Part shown: positions 10,109-22,169 of the stretch, one piece after another | Numbering within the stretch: the first letter of the stretch is position 1 | How the letters are laid out: the number at the start of each line of letters is the position of its first letter | Assembly (NCBI GenBank): GCA_964035795.1 | Contig: OZ038320.1 | Coordinates: 19,486,589 to 19,550,588, forward strand | Reading direction: 5' to 3' | DNA length: 64,000 nt | Origin: Pterobdella sp. o SKG-2022 | Lineage: Eukaryota > Annelida > Clitellata > Hirudinida > Piscicolidae | Program-made: the position numbers and the translations under genes | The notes under the pieces: generated by a model | Databases searched by the model: none | What the model was told of the DNA's origin: nothing | What the model saw: the letters and a program-made list of their open reading frames with translations, nothing else

Positions 10109-13100
10109 TCATTCATCGACACATGCATCCTGCATCCGTCTCACAAAAGCTTTTCTCAACTCGTACTTATGTTCAATCTCTTTCCTCTTACATTCTTCTT
10201 CTTTATTCAATATCAACAAAAAGTTGTGTAATTCTTGATTCGAAAAAGCCTCCCACTGCGATGGTTGTTATTATTTTATTTTAGTTTTTCTATTTTCATG
10301 GTTTTTCTTTGTTTCAAAAAACTAATTAATCATTCAAATGATTAATAACAAATAAAACAATGTTATTTTCAATGTGATTAAAGATTATTAATATATATTA
10401 TCGATTGTGAAACAAAATAACTAATGTTATCTAAGCAACAAAACTTAATTTCATGACTGAAATTTACCAAGATGTTCAACTAAAAAAATTACCGACATAC
10501 TTGAAAATATATCTTACTCAATATTTTTTTTCCTTTGAAAATATTTCGCAATTATAATTAACAAAAAATATTTCTAAATATAATAAACGAACAATAATTT
10601 CTCCACTGGAATAATCTTGTAGTACAAACTGACACCTATCCAAGCCATCATGCCCGGCCGTCAAGAAGCAATCTATCAATGTTTTAAGGGGATATTCTTC
10701 AGCATGCAGTTTGCGTATGTGGCAGGTGGATGGTGTGTGTTGGAGTTGTTCTTCTTGTTTGCAGTGGATTTGTTGGTTTTGTTTCAGGTAAAGACGTTGT
10801 TCCTCTTGTTTTTGCTTGATGTTATAACTTTTTTGTTGTGACGTTTTGACCACTTGTTGTTGCTGAAGTTTATGATGTTGTAGATGTATGTTTAGATGTT
10901 CATCACTGAGTTTTCCTTCAAGCTCATCATGATGATTCACTGTAGTAATTAGTAACTTTAATAAATAAATAAAAATAAAAAAAATGATAAATTATAATAT
11001 TGACAAGTATTTCTAGGTAAAATGAATCAACCAGGATGGTCGTAAGTTTTGACAAAGAGAGCAAAGTTGTGGCAGGGATTACCGATGTTGAACTTATCAA
11101 GTAGGATTTGTATTACCAAACCTGTGTTCGTCTCACTGAATGATTTGAAGGAGGTTTATACATATGGGTGTGTGTAGTTGATGAATTATGATTAGGTTTG
11201 ACTTTTAGAAAACTTGGCTGATTTCACTTGAATAAAGTTGTCTAAAAAAATTCTTCACACTTCGAAGAAACTATATAAAATCTAGTCATTAGCTCATTAC
11301 CCGCCGCATTAAGGCTATGGAAAAAATTTTTTCGTAAACTGCCTCATTAGTCTCTAAAAAACATTATATAAAACTTAATGATTTTTGAAAAATCAGCCAA
11401 TATTGAAGTTTATTATTTCACAAATGCGATAAAAATGAAAAACTTTTAATTTCTCTCAAACGCTTAAATCAATTAAAACAAGTTAAAACTAAAAAATTAC
11501 TAATACTAAAAATCAATATTGAAATATATTCATTTATTTACGCGTTCCAAAAATAGGCTCCTGGTGAGTAATGGGTTAAAAAAACATACGATGCTCCTAA
11601 AAAACTGTTATATTGCTATTATCACTACACGATTGCTAAGTAAAGAAAATTTTTGTTGAAACACAAAACACAAGGCATGATTTGTGAACATGGTTCAAAC
11701 AAAAAAAATGTCGGCAGAAAACTCCATTTTAAAACATTTAAGGTTACTATAACTAGAACAAAAGTTTATGTGAAAAAGCTTTTCTTAAACCATATATCAT
11801 AACTTGATATTTTATGAAAGTGATTTTCAATATTGAAACGCAATTAAATAAATGAGTGTTCACATTCCACAAAACTGAATACATCAAATAAATTTTGAAG
11901 TACTCTAGTTCCTGGGCACCTGACACTGAACTACACCAAACTAAAAGCCTGCAATAAAAGGCTTCTGTTTTGTTAAAAAATGCATAACAGTAGACTCCGG
12001 TAGCAGGTATAGACAAACATAATTTCTGATATCGTTTTAATTTGGCTTGGCGGATGATAACTTTGACAACGACAAAGCAAACTCTGTGTAGGAACGGCGG
12101 ATCATGAATTTGATAATCTCAAGTTTGGCTTTAGCTTGGACTGGCAGTCTATAAAAATTTTTCCCAAATAAATGGTTTATTTTATGAACTACGCTAGGCC
12201 GACTGCTATCAACTTCAGAAACTGTAGCATGTACAGCAGTATAATCTAATTAGATTGGATTATATATAGGTCTTATTTTGCTGGTGACGCTAAATTAATT
12301 AGGACAGTAAAAAATCACTTTGACCAGGTTGTCTCCTAGTTGGATTTTAATGCGTAAGCAGATTGTTGCATTACAAAAATTTACTTTCATCTCTTGAAAT
12401 TTTAATAAAGACCCTTTCATTTATGAACTGAATAATCTACTTTTAATTAAACTCTTTTTGTCAAAGATTATCTCAGTAATAGCGAAAAACTTCGTAAATA
12501 CAAAAACTCGAATTCTATTGGTCCTATTCTTTTCTTTAATAATTTTTAGACTCATATTTTACTATGTTAACTGTTTTGCCAATTACAAATCAGCATTAAC
12601 GTTTCAAGATGTATAGCATACGAAACACAAAATAGGTATGACAAAAACACGATGGTTTATGAAACCATGGTTCTAATATTTGGTGATAATAATATAGGTA
12701 ATTTTTGACAATTAATACGCACCAAGTACACAAAAGAATAACAGTAACAAAAATTCAATGATAAAGATTACCTGCTTATATGAATAACTTTGGAGGTTTC
12801 ACTTGAAAGATAAAATGTATTACTACTGCTGTTACTATCATCTTTTTTGAAATTAATATCTTCATTTAATTCTTCAACATCCTCGTCAATATAAGCCATG
12901 TTAGCAAGCGATTTTTCAAGAACGCGATTGGCTGAATGATTGTGAATACTAATTGCCTGTTTAATATTCATATGAACTCTTATGCTACCATGGTATATCT
13001 TCTTTTTTTTGTCCAACTGTTTCATGGTGGGTTCGTGAATATTCAGTTAAAATTTTAGAATTGTACTTGGAATGAGGTTTTAGAAGATCATGAGTGTTGA

Positions 13101-16100
13101 AATTATTGTTAGTTGACTATATAAAATTAACAAAATGATTCGTAAGTTATGTGATAACGTGTTAACAAAAATAATATTTTGTATACTTCACTGAATAAAG
13201 GCATTAAAATTAGCTGGATAAGACTAAATATATATTCAACGTCAACTTCAGCTTATGATTTTAAGCAATATAAGTATTTCCTGCTTTTAACTTAATTAAA
13301 GATTTTTATCCAAAAATTCCTCAAAAGATAACATCGGAAATAAAACTATTGTTAAGGCTTTGATGTTGGTTTTGAACAATTGTTTATAGTAGCTTCAAAA
13401 AATTAATAATGCATCTAGTATATGATCGCTATTATTAGTCATACTTGTATATGTACAGCATTATTTGCACTATTATTATTAATAATAGTAGTATAACAAC
13501 AATTGGAACATTTATTCAAGTGACAGTGGTAGAAACCAAATAAATAATATTTAGTATTATTAGTAATGATACTAAAATGCTAGTGATAATAATGAAATAA
13601 GAGCAGTCTTAGAAGGTGTATTTATGTCGTTAATAGCAGTTAAAATAATGAAAGTGAAATCAGCAGTAGTAGTTATGTATTTTTATAGGAATGAAAGGCA
13701 ATCAGAGTTTTTTTGTTAACAGCAGACATAATTGATGTTGAAAACAAATACTAGGAAATAATATTATTATAATAACATAAATAATACTGGTGGTAATAGT
13801 CTCTGACTACAACAGTGGGGTATCATTATTATCATCAATTATTATGTATTTAGGTAATCCTTTGGTAGAAATGTGTGGTATAACACGGTTGGAGACCAGA
13901 CTTAGAAGTCAAAGATTGAGGTGGTTTGGCCATATATTGAGGAAGCCAAGACAGTTTGACACTGAAGATATACAACATGAACCTTGAGGGAAGTAAACCA
14001 GTCGGTAAGTGAAAGAAGACCTGGAAGAAATGCATGGAAAAAGATTTCTAAAAAATGGGTTTAGAAAAGAGTCAGGCTTTCAAAAAAAACATGGAAACTT
14101 AAGATTTCGTCAAAACCCTTTTGAAATTGGAAAAATGACGTTAAAAGATGATGATGAGGGTTGGTGACTATTTTTCGCTTCTTTCTGTTGCAAGAAACCT
14201 TCTCGATATTTTCCACAGCTACCCAGTTGACTCCGTAGTATTTTCAGTAGATACGCCCATCTCGCTTTTGATCAAAAGCTTTTTTGTCTCACGTAAAGAC
14301 CATTGACTCTAAAAAAATATTGCCAAATGCCCTACTCGTCCGTGTGGGTTCTCTCTGACTGTATCTTTTGTGGAGTGCCATTGATTTCATATGAATCAAG
14401 GTGGTTTTAGTTTTATCTACTAGATTTTTTTTTTTTCAGTTTTGACTTTTCTACAGATTTTGCAAAATGTCATCATTTTTATGTAAGTTTTATTGCTACC
14501 TTGCCAACTGAGACTATTGATTGAAAGCTGAAACTCTCTGCTGTCAAACGCTATTTTGTAGTTAGATAACAGGATAGGCAGTAAGTTTTCGAGAAATTCC
14601 TGAAAAAAGATATGCCGGATCGCATACTAACACGAATATTAAATGAAAAGCTTTGAAGAAAAGCAAATATAATTAAGCAAGAGAGCTAATAAAAGGAAGA
14701 TGGAGCTACTAGGGTCATATTCTTTTCAGACCAAATCTTCTGAAGACAATAAAGCTCCAAAATGCATTTAGTGATAAAAAATCACGGATAAATAACGTCA
14801 CAAAATTACTTTTAAAAAGGGTTTAGCAAGCTTGAATGGAACCATGGAAAAGACGCATAGAAGGTAATAATGGAAACAAACGTTAGATGAATACAGAACT
14901 AAGACTTCTCGAAAAATACAAAAAAAAATATTTCTATAAAAATTTCAGTTACTTTGTGAAATAGATGAGTAATCAAACATTTTGAAGAAAATTGTAAGCA
15001 CAATGTTATTCTACAGAATCATAAAACACAGGATTGGTTATAATGAAATTATTAGTAAGGTTGATGTGCTAAAAATGAAAACTTTCAAACCAAAATGGTT
15101 CTCAAGTTTTTCAAATTGAGCAAAATGATCTTACATTATGAACCTCATAGATAAAATAAATTTACTAAAACAAAAAATAATGATGAAGTATAAAAGCCTA
15201 AATCAAATTTCCAAGTCAACAAACACAAAATATTTATTTTTTAAGACATGAAGCTTTCCATAAGACTAGCTTACATTACCAAGTGATCACTTGAAAAATA
15301 TATTGATGTAGAAAATAATGGCTAACCTTGATATGCAAACCAATTCTATTGCTATTGAATCTTTCCATCGTGTCTTGGGTGTAAGATAAATCCATAAAAC
15401 AAACATTATCTTTTTGAGTTATTTTTTCACCTGTCTGATAAGCTGAATCAAATTCTTCCTGTAGCATTTAGGTTAGCAGGGTTATGGGATATTATAGATT
15501 ATTTGAGTTTTTCATGATGCATTTATGTATTAAAAACTTGCAAACTTAATAAGTTTCATGATCACTAAATATAATATCATAAAAAGCAACATTTTAATAA
15601 GCAAATATTTAAATAATATAATGTATTGCTATAACCTTATTGGAAAATTTAGCAAGTTCTAAGGGCATTTCTTCATTAAAGGTTTTTTTCAAGGTACCAT
15701 TAGCATATCCATCATTAGCTTCTCGTATGATCAGAAAATCATCTTCATCTTCACTAGAATCACTTGATAAATCTTTTTTAGATCTATAGTTTTTGAAACT
15801 GTGATCTTTGAATAGCTCATTACAAACAATACAATGATGGCTGTGCAATCTTTTACTATGGCCTATGGTATGGAACTTTTGATCAAAATGTGTCTGTTGT
15901 TTGTTTGTATTTATACTTCTATCTGAAATATTATATAATTTACTATGACTACTATGAGTTTTTGATGCATTGAGATGGTTTTCAGAGGTAGAAATTTTAT
16001 GTTGATCAAACATGTGATGATTGTGTAATGATGTAAGTGATTCAAAATAGAAACTTCGAAGTATTTCTGCACAGGATGACCTTTTCAGCTTCAAACAGTT

Positions 16101-16403
16101 ACTACATATAGGTTCTATTATTATTCCTTTAGTGTCACCTTTATTACTATTTAAATTTTTACTATTATTATCATTATTTTTGTCAGATATATTTTTTTTG
16201 TTATTTATACTTACTTCTTTCTCATCTTTGTTATTGTTGAAAGAAATATATTGTGTATTTTGACTGGTTTTTGAGAGGTTTTCTGAAGAAGATGGGATAA
16301 AATAGGTGTTGAGGTCTTGTTTATTAGAGTTTATACTTGTCAGTGTTGCTGAAGTGAATTTGAAGGAAGACAACTGAGTAAACACATTATTGAATTCACT
16401 CAT
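10109..16403 (-). CDS. RASSF-family protein (Ras association + SARAH)
   Basis: Six exons read leftwards: 16403..15636, 15458..15327, 13016..12772, 11135..11032, 10939..10593, 10255..10109 (TGA); all phases agree and give about 580 residues from MSEFNNVF. The N-terminal exon is Ser/Asn-rich with CSNCLKLKRSSC and HHCIVC pairs but no C1 zinc finger that I can recognise. The Ras-association domain begins at NTFYLSSETSKVIHIS and continues SETNTGLVIQILLDKF and NPCHNFALF, resembling RASSF1/5. It is then interrupted by about 75 Gln/His-rich residues before resuming at RKLHAEEYPLKTL and LQDYSSGEI. The last exon is the SARAH helix (WEAFSNQELHNFLLIL, then an NKEEECKRK-type run), the dimer module that binds MST/Hippo kinases. 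RASSF proteins are Ras-effector scaffolds of the Hippo pathway. It belongs to the C-terminal RASSF class (RASSF1-6); the exact paralogue is not clear. The 13016 acceptor (AAACAG) is the weakest junction. Confidence 0.85.
13845..14110 (+). pseudogene. LINE ORF2 C-terminal fragment
   Basis: Plus strand, upstream of RASSF exon 3 and opposite to the gene. It reads RSQRLRWFGHILRKPRQFD, shifts frame, then KKTWKKCMEKDF, a TAA, and KMGLEKSQAFKK. This is the WFGH ... K-TW ... D helix tail of a LINE. Frameshift and stops show it is dead. It lies in the intron between RASSF exons at 13.0 and 15.3 kb. Confidence 0.65.
14165..14300 (-). pseudogene. Possible reverse-transcriptase motif A fragment
   Basis: On the minus strand the segment reads KKAFDQKRDGRIY, stop, KYYGVNWVAVENIEKV. 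This resembles the KAFD ... W.IL..YG.P..IV.. block after motif A in LINE reverse transcriptases. It is short, has a stop, and lacks neighbouring motifs, so the call is tentative. Confidence 0.3.
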
Positions 16404-17091
16404 CTTGAACATATAATGAGTTTTGTTAATTGAAATTGAATATAATTATATTTTGTTCTTATTTAAAAGATTTCACTTCTTAACTTTTGAAATCATGTTT
16501 TTTTAAAATGAAATTTGAGGTATATTTTTTTAATAACAATTTTAACCTCATCATGAAGAAAAGAGTTTGGTCTAATTTTTTTAGACATAGAATGACTAGA
16601 GTTGAGATCATGGCAAGAACCATGTTGGTAGATTGCATTTACAACTTCAGAAAAGTCCGAAGAACCATCATTTGAAAATTCTATAAAATATTTTCAAAGT
16701 TGAATGAAGTTTATTTTTTTTTAAGAATTAATATGCTAATAGTTTAAAACTATTAATATTTTAAAAATAATTTTGATATCTTTTATAAAGTATATACTAT
16801 TTGAAGTAAAAGTAATTATAAGTGAATCATTTCATAAGTATTATAAGTAATGAAAAATAAATTATGTTAACTTGTTGCTTAAAACTCTAATTGTAAAATA
16901 TTAATTAACACCCAATTTCTATTTATAAAAAGAAAAAAAAATTTTTTTGTAGTTAAACTTATCATAAATCAAAAGAGCTTTACATTAGTTTAATTAAAAC
17001 AATAAAAACTATGAGTCAATTTTAATTATTATAAATTATTGGACACTCGAAAATTTATCTAGAAATTGTAGTTTTTTTTTGACAAAGTAAC

Positions 17092-17286
17092 ATTAACAAT
17101 GTTCTGTATTGATTGTGAATAATAACCGTCGCTGTTTTCAATAAGAAGGGCATCAAACATAGCCAAGGTTTCTTCAAGCTCCCTTTCGAACTTGTCATCG
17201 ATTCGATAGCAGTAATCATATTGATACAGTCCTTCGCACCGTTGAGCTTGTTTAGCGAAGTCCGGAAGAGAATTATAATTTGTCAT
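17092..17286 (-). CDS. Possible 5' exon, perhaps of the RASSF gene
   Basis: A 65-codon stretch starting MTNYNSLPDFAKQAQRCEGL and containing KFERELEETLAMFDALL runs to a possible GTTACT donor in phase 0. The next RASSF exon has a TTCAAG just before its ATG, also phase 0, so the two could be spliced, which would extend the protein to about 645 residues. The composition (Cys, Trp-free, mixed charged residues) looks more coding than the flanking AT-rich DNA. I do not recognise the sequence; it could also be a separate small gene ending at the stop after KKNYNF (17059). Confidence 0.42.
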
Positions 17287-17289
17287 ATT

Positions 17290-18500
17290 GATTTAAGACA
17301 CATTTCTTAATTTATATTCTGAATTAATGTTCTTTTTATTCTTCCGCAGTCACTATGAGTTAAATGAAAATTTATTTTCTTCTAGAGCTTAACTAAAACT
17401 CAATATTTAAAAAAAAATACATTCAAGTCAAAGTACAGAAAAAATTAAAATTTTAGCAAATTATATCATGTTTCAAATTATATGTATAAGGTTACTCCAA
17501 CAACAAAAATTTTTTCAGATTTCATATTCTAAAATACGTTTAATCTTTGTAAACTAAAAAAACTAATCTTTTGGAATAAAAATGAACTATTGAAACTTGA
17601 AAAAACATTTTTTGAAATACTTTCATTTATTAAGCGAAAAAGAAATAACTAGTTAGTTTTATTCATGATTCATTTCAAAAATAAGGTACATCTCTAGTAA
17701 AGTTCCAAGCGGCAAAGGACTTGTTTATCTGTTTTAAGAAGTGAGCAAGCTTTGTTAGTTGAAAAATGTTAGTTTTTTTTTGCTTGAAAATATTCAAGTA
17801 TCAGAATGTTTAAATATTCACGGATTGTACAAAAAGCTTTGTTAGTTGAAAAATGTTAGTTATTTCTTCATAAAACTTCTTTAATGTGTCAGAATGTTCA
17901 TAAAATTTTCTTAAATATAGTGTTCTTTGAAGTGAAATAGATATTTTTTTTTCAAATAACAAAAAAAAATAGTTTTATTCAGATACGAATGTACAAAAAT
18001 GATTATTTCAGTACTTTCACAATTTTTTTTGAAGTTCTATGATTGGTTCATTAACTATAAGCTCGCGCTTAAAGTTATTCAATGATTTTTAGTGAGCGCG
18101 ACAGTTTATGGAATGTTATAGACATTTTAAAAAATTGTTCAAATAAATCGTTTAAAAATGCAAACAAAATTTATTTCATTTGTTTAGACATCGATAAGTC
18201 GCAAAAACAATGAGAAACGAATGTAAAGCATGTAGTTTTTTCAATTCAAAAACTCATTACACAACATTCATTTTATGTAACCATTCATTGATACTTCCAT
18301 TGCATCTAAACAATCTTATAATGTTCACGAGTTTGTTTCTAAGTTCTGGTTTAGAATCCATAAAACTAAGTTTCAAATTACTTTGTTGAAACTCAAAACA
18401 ACCATTTAAATGGGTTTATTGCATAAAAATCACAATACATTTCGAATATATTTAAAGTGCATCCAAATTAATAAACATTCAGGCTATATAAAAAGTTTTT
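17290..18500. other. AT-rich intergenic DNA with a dispersed repeat
   Basis: Contains repeat copy 17697-17935 (listed separately) and otherwise nothing coding that I can support. Confidence 0.5.
17697..17935 (+). repeat. Dispersed repeat, copy A (inverted copy B at 21.7 kb)
   Basis: The block AAGTTCCAAGCGGCAAAGGA, TTATCTGTTTTAAGAAGTGA, then TTTGTTAGTTGAAAAATGTT and CAGAATGTTCATAAAATTTT is found as the reverse complement at about 21670-21830 in the same order. Copy A also holds an internal direct duplication: GCTTTGTTAGTTGAAAAATG occurs twice, at about 17749 and 17836. The two copies lie about 4 kb apart in opposite orientation, enclosing the 18.5-21.2 kb region. Confidence 0.7.
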
Positions 18501-18529
18501 AACCGCAGCTTTCAATAAGCACTCTCAGC

Positions 18530-18724
18530 TTACAGCCACATGTTCCGTGGGTGAAGGCCAGCAAATCGTGGCTGGAGAGATCTTCCTTGCACATCACGTC
18601 TACCCATATAGTTGAGTGGGGGAGAGCGGAAGTCCATCTTTTCGAAGACTGGGCCCAAAGTCGGTCTGGTGTTCGGAGACTCAAGTTTCAGAACTAAATT
18701 CAACTCGTTCCGATTTTCAGCCAT
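18530..18724 (-). CDS. Small unrecognised reading frame in a GC-richer patch
   Basis: A 64-codon minus frame beginning MAENRNELNLVLKLESPNTR and ending GLHPRNMWL stands out from its surroundings by higher GC and balanced amino-acid use (FRSPPLNYMGRRDVQGR is unusual for random AT-rich DNA). No splice sites or family match are convincing. It could be an exon of an unseen gene, a processed pseudogene, or part of a mobile element. A second overlapping minus frame in the same patch is judged a shadow. Confidence 0.3.
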   Translation of the reverse strand: MAENRNELNLVLKLESPNTRPTLGPVFEKMDFRSPPLNYMGRRDVQGRSLQPRFAGLHPRNMWL

Positions 18725-18839
18725 TAAAAAAAATTTCGATCACAAACATGTTAATTGTTCAATTAGTCATTGAGTCTGAATGTGAGCGTTTTCATTTCAC
18801 ATTTATGTTAAAGGTAGTAGAGATAACCGTTTAAATGTA

Positions 18840-20600
18840 GTTTGCAGGAAAATAGTTTTGAATACATTATTTCAAAACTTTTCCGTATTAAGTTTTTGAA
18901 AAACTAGAAACTTAATACCCAATTATAAAAAAATATTATTCACAAAACTTATGTATTCAATTATAAACATATGTGTAGTGATATGCTAGCAACCACCTCC
19001 AAGCTTCTTTCTTCTTTAATTCCTTTCCCAGCACTTCAATCGTCTCCCTTTTTTTCTTTTTTATTTCATTTTCTCTTTCTTTTTTTCATTTAAGCATGTC
19101 CAGGTTAAGTGAGATTGCTCAAGCTAGTTTTTTTTCCTTTTTTTCCTTATGTACATCAATGCATCATACGTTTAAAAATTAAATACATATGACTAAAATA
19201 TAGATTAATACTCTTGAAAAGACGTCTCAAAACCTTCTGCAAACATTTTAAACGGTTATCTCAAAAACCCTGCCACCCGAACATTAATTCTGCAAACTGA
19301 AAAGAGAACGCTCACAACCAGGGCAAAAGTGCAAGATGGCAAACTGTCTGAACAAAACCTGTAAACTAAATGATTAAAAAAACAACTGACATTGCTTATG
19401 AGAGAAAAATCTTTAAAATAACCGAACATTTCGACAAGTCTGCAAAAGTTCCAAAAAGAATCCCCAATGCACCACAGGCCAACAAACAGCCAGACCCGTC
19501 TTCCTTGTTGAGGAAAGCAAACGCCTTCTTTCACCACTGCACCTTTCGCTTCCCTCCACCTCCCCACACTTTTCTTTCTTCCCTCCATACATTGACCTGA
19601 CTGCCTTCCATCTTCACCATCGTGCCAGAACGAAGCATTCTTCAGCCGCTCACAACTGGGTCAGTTATTTATAAACTTATGTGTTATATTCCAATACTTA
19701 TAATACTTTCATTGTAATTCAATTAAAATTTGTACCGCTTTTATGGTCATCACCATTAACTTTTTTAAGATCAAAAGCTTAATCATTATCATTATCTCAT
19801 CATTGTTATCACCACCGCAGTAGTCATTATCATTTTTTTTAATTAAAAGATAATTTTCAACGTTTAAATCGAATAAAAATATTTTTTAAATAAATTAATG
19901 ATATATTTCGATAACCTATATTCAATATTCACAAAAGATGGTTAAGGGCATAAGCAGGCAATCAAACGTGTTTGGTTCGTCCAAGGGATGTTTCAACTGT
20001 CGAATCAATAAAATTTGTCAATGTTTTTCTATCAATTTATTATTTTTCAAACGTTTAAAAGCCTTGCGAGTTTTTAAGCCACGCCGACTTTATTGTTATA
20101 CACATTAAATGTAGGAAGTTATTGATCGTAATTCACTTATTTGAAAAAACTCCTAATATTTTTAGTTTATAACTACATATTACTTTTTACATCAGAAGCT
20201 TCAATTGCGTTCTTATATAGGAGTTTCATGATAAACTGGGGTTTTCATTAGATTACAAGTTGTTTGCGCGTATTTGAAAACAACTTGAAACGATTATATT
20301 CATATGTCAAAGTTGAACCGCTTAATAGATTAATGGATATAAATAAACTTAAATAAAAATCAGGAATTTGGTGCATAAAACTGCTTATATAATAAAGCCG
20401 GGTATTATAAATTATTAACAATCTGTCTTTTACATTGAGTCTTCTTGAGCATTTCTCAAGCGAACGCAGTTTTCTTGGTGTTCTTATATTTATATCAACT
20501 TTAAGCTTATATATTTGAAAATGAATCTTGTTTTTCCAGTCTTCTTTGTTCTGAGCCAGCCTTGTAGCTTCTTACGAGTAAAAAAGTCCTATTTTGAGTC
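18840..20600. other. Intergenic, with a GC-richer patch at 19.25-19.68 kb
   Basis: The 18975-19130 part is pyrimidine-rich. At 19250-19680 a patch of higher GC is partly open on both strands, with interrupted Cys/Lys and Pro-rich segments on the plus strand, but I cannot assign either frame to a gene. Probably old mobile-element sequence; no confident feature. Confidence 0.4.
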
Positions 20601-20739
20601 TTCTTTGATGTTTTTTCATATTTTTTTGCAGACATCTTTTTGAATTTTCATTTTTAAAAAAATATAGCTAAAAGCATTGTCACTTGCTAGTAAGTTTTTT
20701 CCATTGTTTTTCTTCAGTGTTGTATCAAGTGTAAAAAAC

Positions 20740-21140
20740 AAACAAGTTAGAAGGAAGTGAAATCCACAGTCGTGGAGCCTGGTGAGAGAAAGAGCGACTA
20801 GTAAACAAGCTTGAAGAAACAGGTTGATGAAGCTGGAGACCATAGTGCATGGATTTGAGTGGTTGACGTGTGCAAGAAGTAAGAATTTGCGTACTTGTTT
20901 TATGGCATGGATATGGAAATTGGAAAATTAGATTATTTGAGAAATAAAAAGTGAGCAAAGTTCAAATTTGAATCTAAGGTGACACCTAAGATTTTGAGCT
21001 TGGAAGATATAAGAAGTGTGGTGCCGTCGAGGGTTACCACAGAGGGACATTGTATTTTGCTAAAAAACGAGAGCTGCCGACAAAAATCACCTCACTCTTA
21101 GTAGGGTTTAGTTTCATAATAATAAACTTATTAATGCTCA
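20740..21140 (-). pseudogene. Second copy of the CR1-like LINE, internally deleted
   Basis: Read leftwards, the frame fragments give a LKLNPTKSE-like start near 21120, then VGSSR-like sequence, KSXVSP and LNF-like pieces, and then jump to LQLHQPVSSSLFTSRSFSHQ and APRLWISLPSN. These match the LINE at 5.9-6.9 kb closely, but most of the region between is missing. This copy keeps the Trp codon (APRLW) that is a stop in the first copy, so the two were disabled independently. Confidence 0.72.
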
Positions 21141-21669
21141 GCTTCTCAATCTAATTACATGATAAAACTGTATGGCTCTTTAATGCTAGTAAATTTATAG
21201 TCATAATTTTATTATCCATTTCTTGGTAAAGGAAAAAAGGCTATAAAAAGAATTTGATTGATTAATATTTTTTTAGCTTTAACGTCATGAAATATTTAGT
21301 TTTGTTTTTTGAAATTCAAATTCACCTCACAAGAAGTTTAAGACTAATTATGTATAAATTATACATAACATTGTTTCAAAAAGATTATATTTTCAGTCCA
21401 TATTTAACTTGATTAACAGATACAGGTACCAATGGCTTTATGAGAATTGTTCAGCTAAATTTTTCTTTTGATCTAAGTTTTGTTCTTTGACACCAGTGGT
21501 TTTAATTTGAACTTGGAAGCTTGTTATTAAAACAAATCAATTATCAGTGCTTTTATTGTATACCAAAACACTATGAAGTGTTTGAAAAAATTAAAACAAG
21601 CGAAAATAAATTTTTGTTTACCTTGTGCACTTTATAAATATAGGTTGAAAAAAACCCCTCAGTCATCCA

Positions 21670-21830
21670 TTCAAATAACACTATATTTAAGAAAATTTTA
21701 TGAACATTCTGATACATTAAAGAAGTTTTTTGAAGAAATAACTAACATTTTCAACTAACAAAACCTATGATTGGTCCAATCTGCTCACTCCTTAAGACAG
21801 ATAAGCAAGTGCATTGCCGCTTGGAACTTC
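21670..21830 (-). repeat. Dispersed repeat, copy B
   Basis: Reverse complement of the repeat at 17697-17935, without the internal duplication. It includes an ATTGGACCAATCATAG segment (as read on the minus strand) that copy A lacks. The small plus-strand frame at 21573-21758 overlaps this repeat and is not a gene. Confidence 0.68.
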
Positions 21831-22169
21831 TTTAAAATAAGGTAAGCTAGTGAGAAAACAATAAGCAGTAAAACTATTTATGAAGGAAGTGGAATTGAAA
21901 AACGAGGTTTTGAATTGAGTTTCCAACATTATTTATTTGTATTGACAAAAAAAGAATTATGGTATAAACTATAATTAATTTTATTAAAAACCTAATTGTT
22001 CGACTTTTTTGATACAATGCGTCGGAATACCTTATAATTGTACTCTTATTTGCTGAAATAAATTACTATGAATGATTTGAGTAAATGAAAATATTAATGT
22101 TTCACTCAACAAAATTGTTTCCATTTTCAAATTTGAATATTTATGACGTTTATTAAAAACAAATCAAAA

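Noticed and set aside
10650..10841. Plus-strand hydrophobic 63-codon frame
   Set aside because: Shadow of the Gln-rich RASSF exon on the opposite strand.
11753..12016. 87-codon minus-strand frame in a RASSF intron
   Set aside because: The exons at 13016..12772 and 11135..11032 join exactly in phase 2, leaving this as intron.
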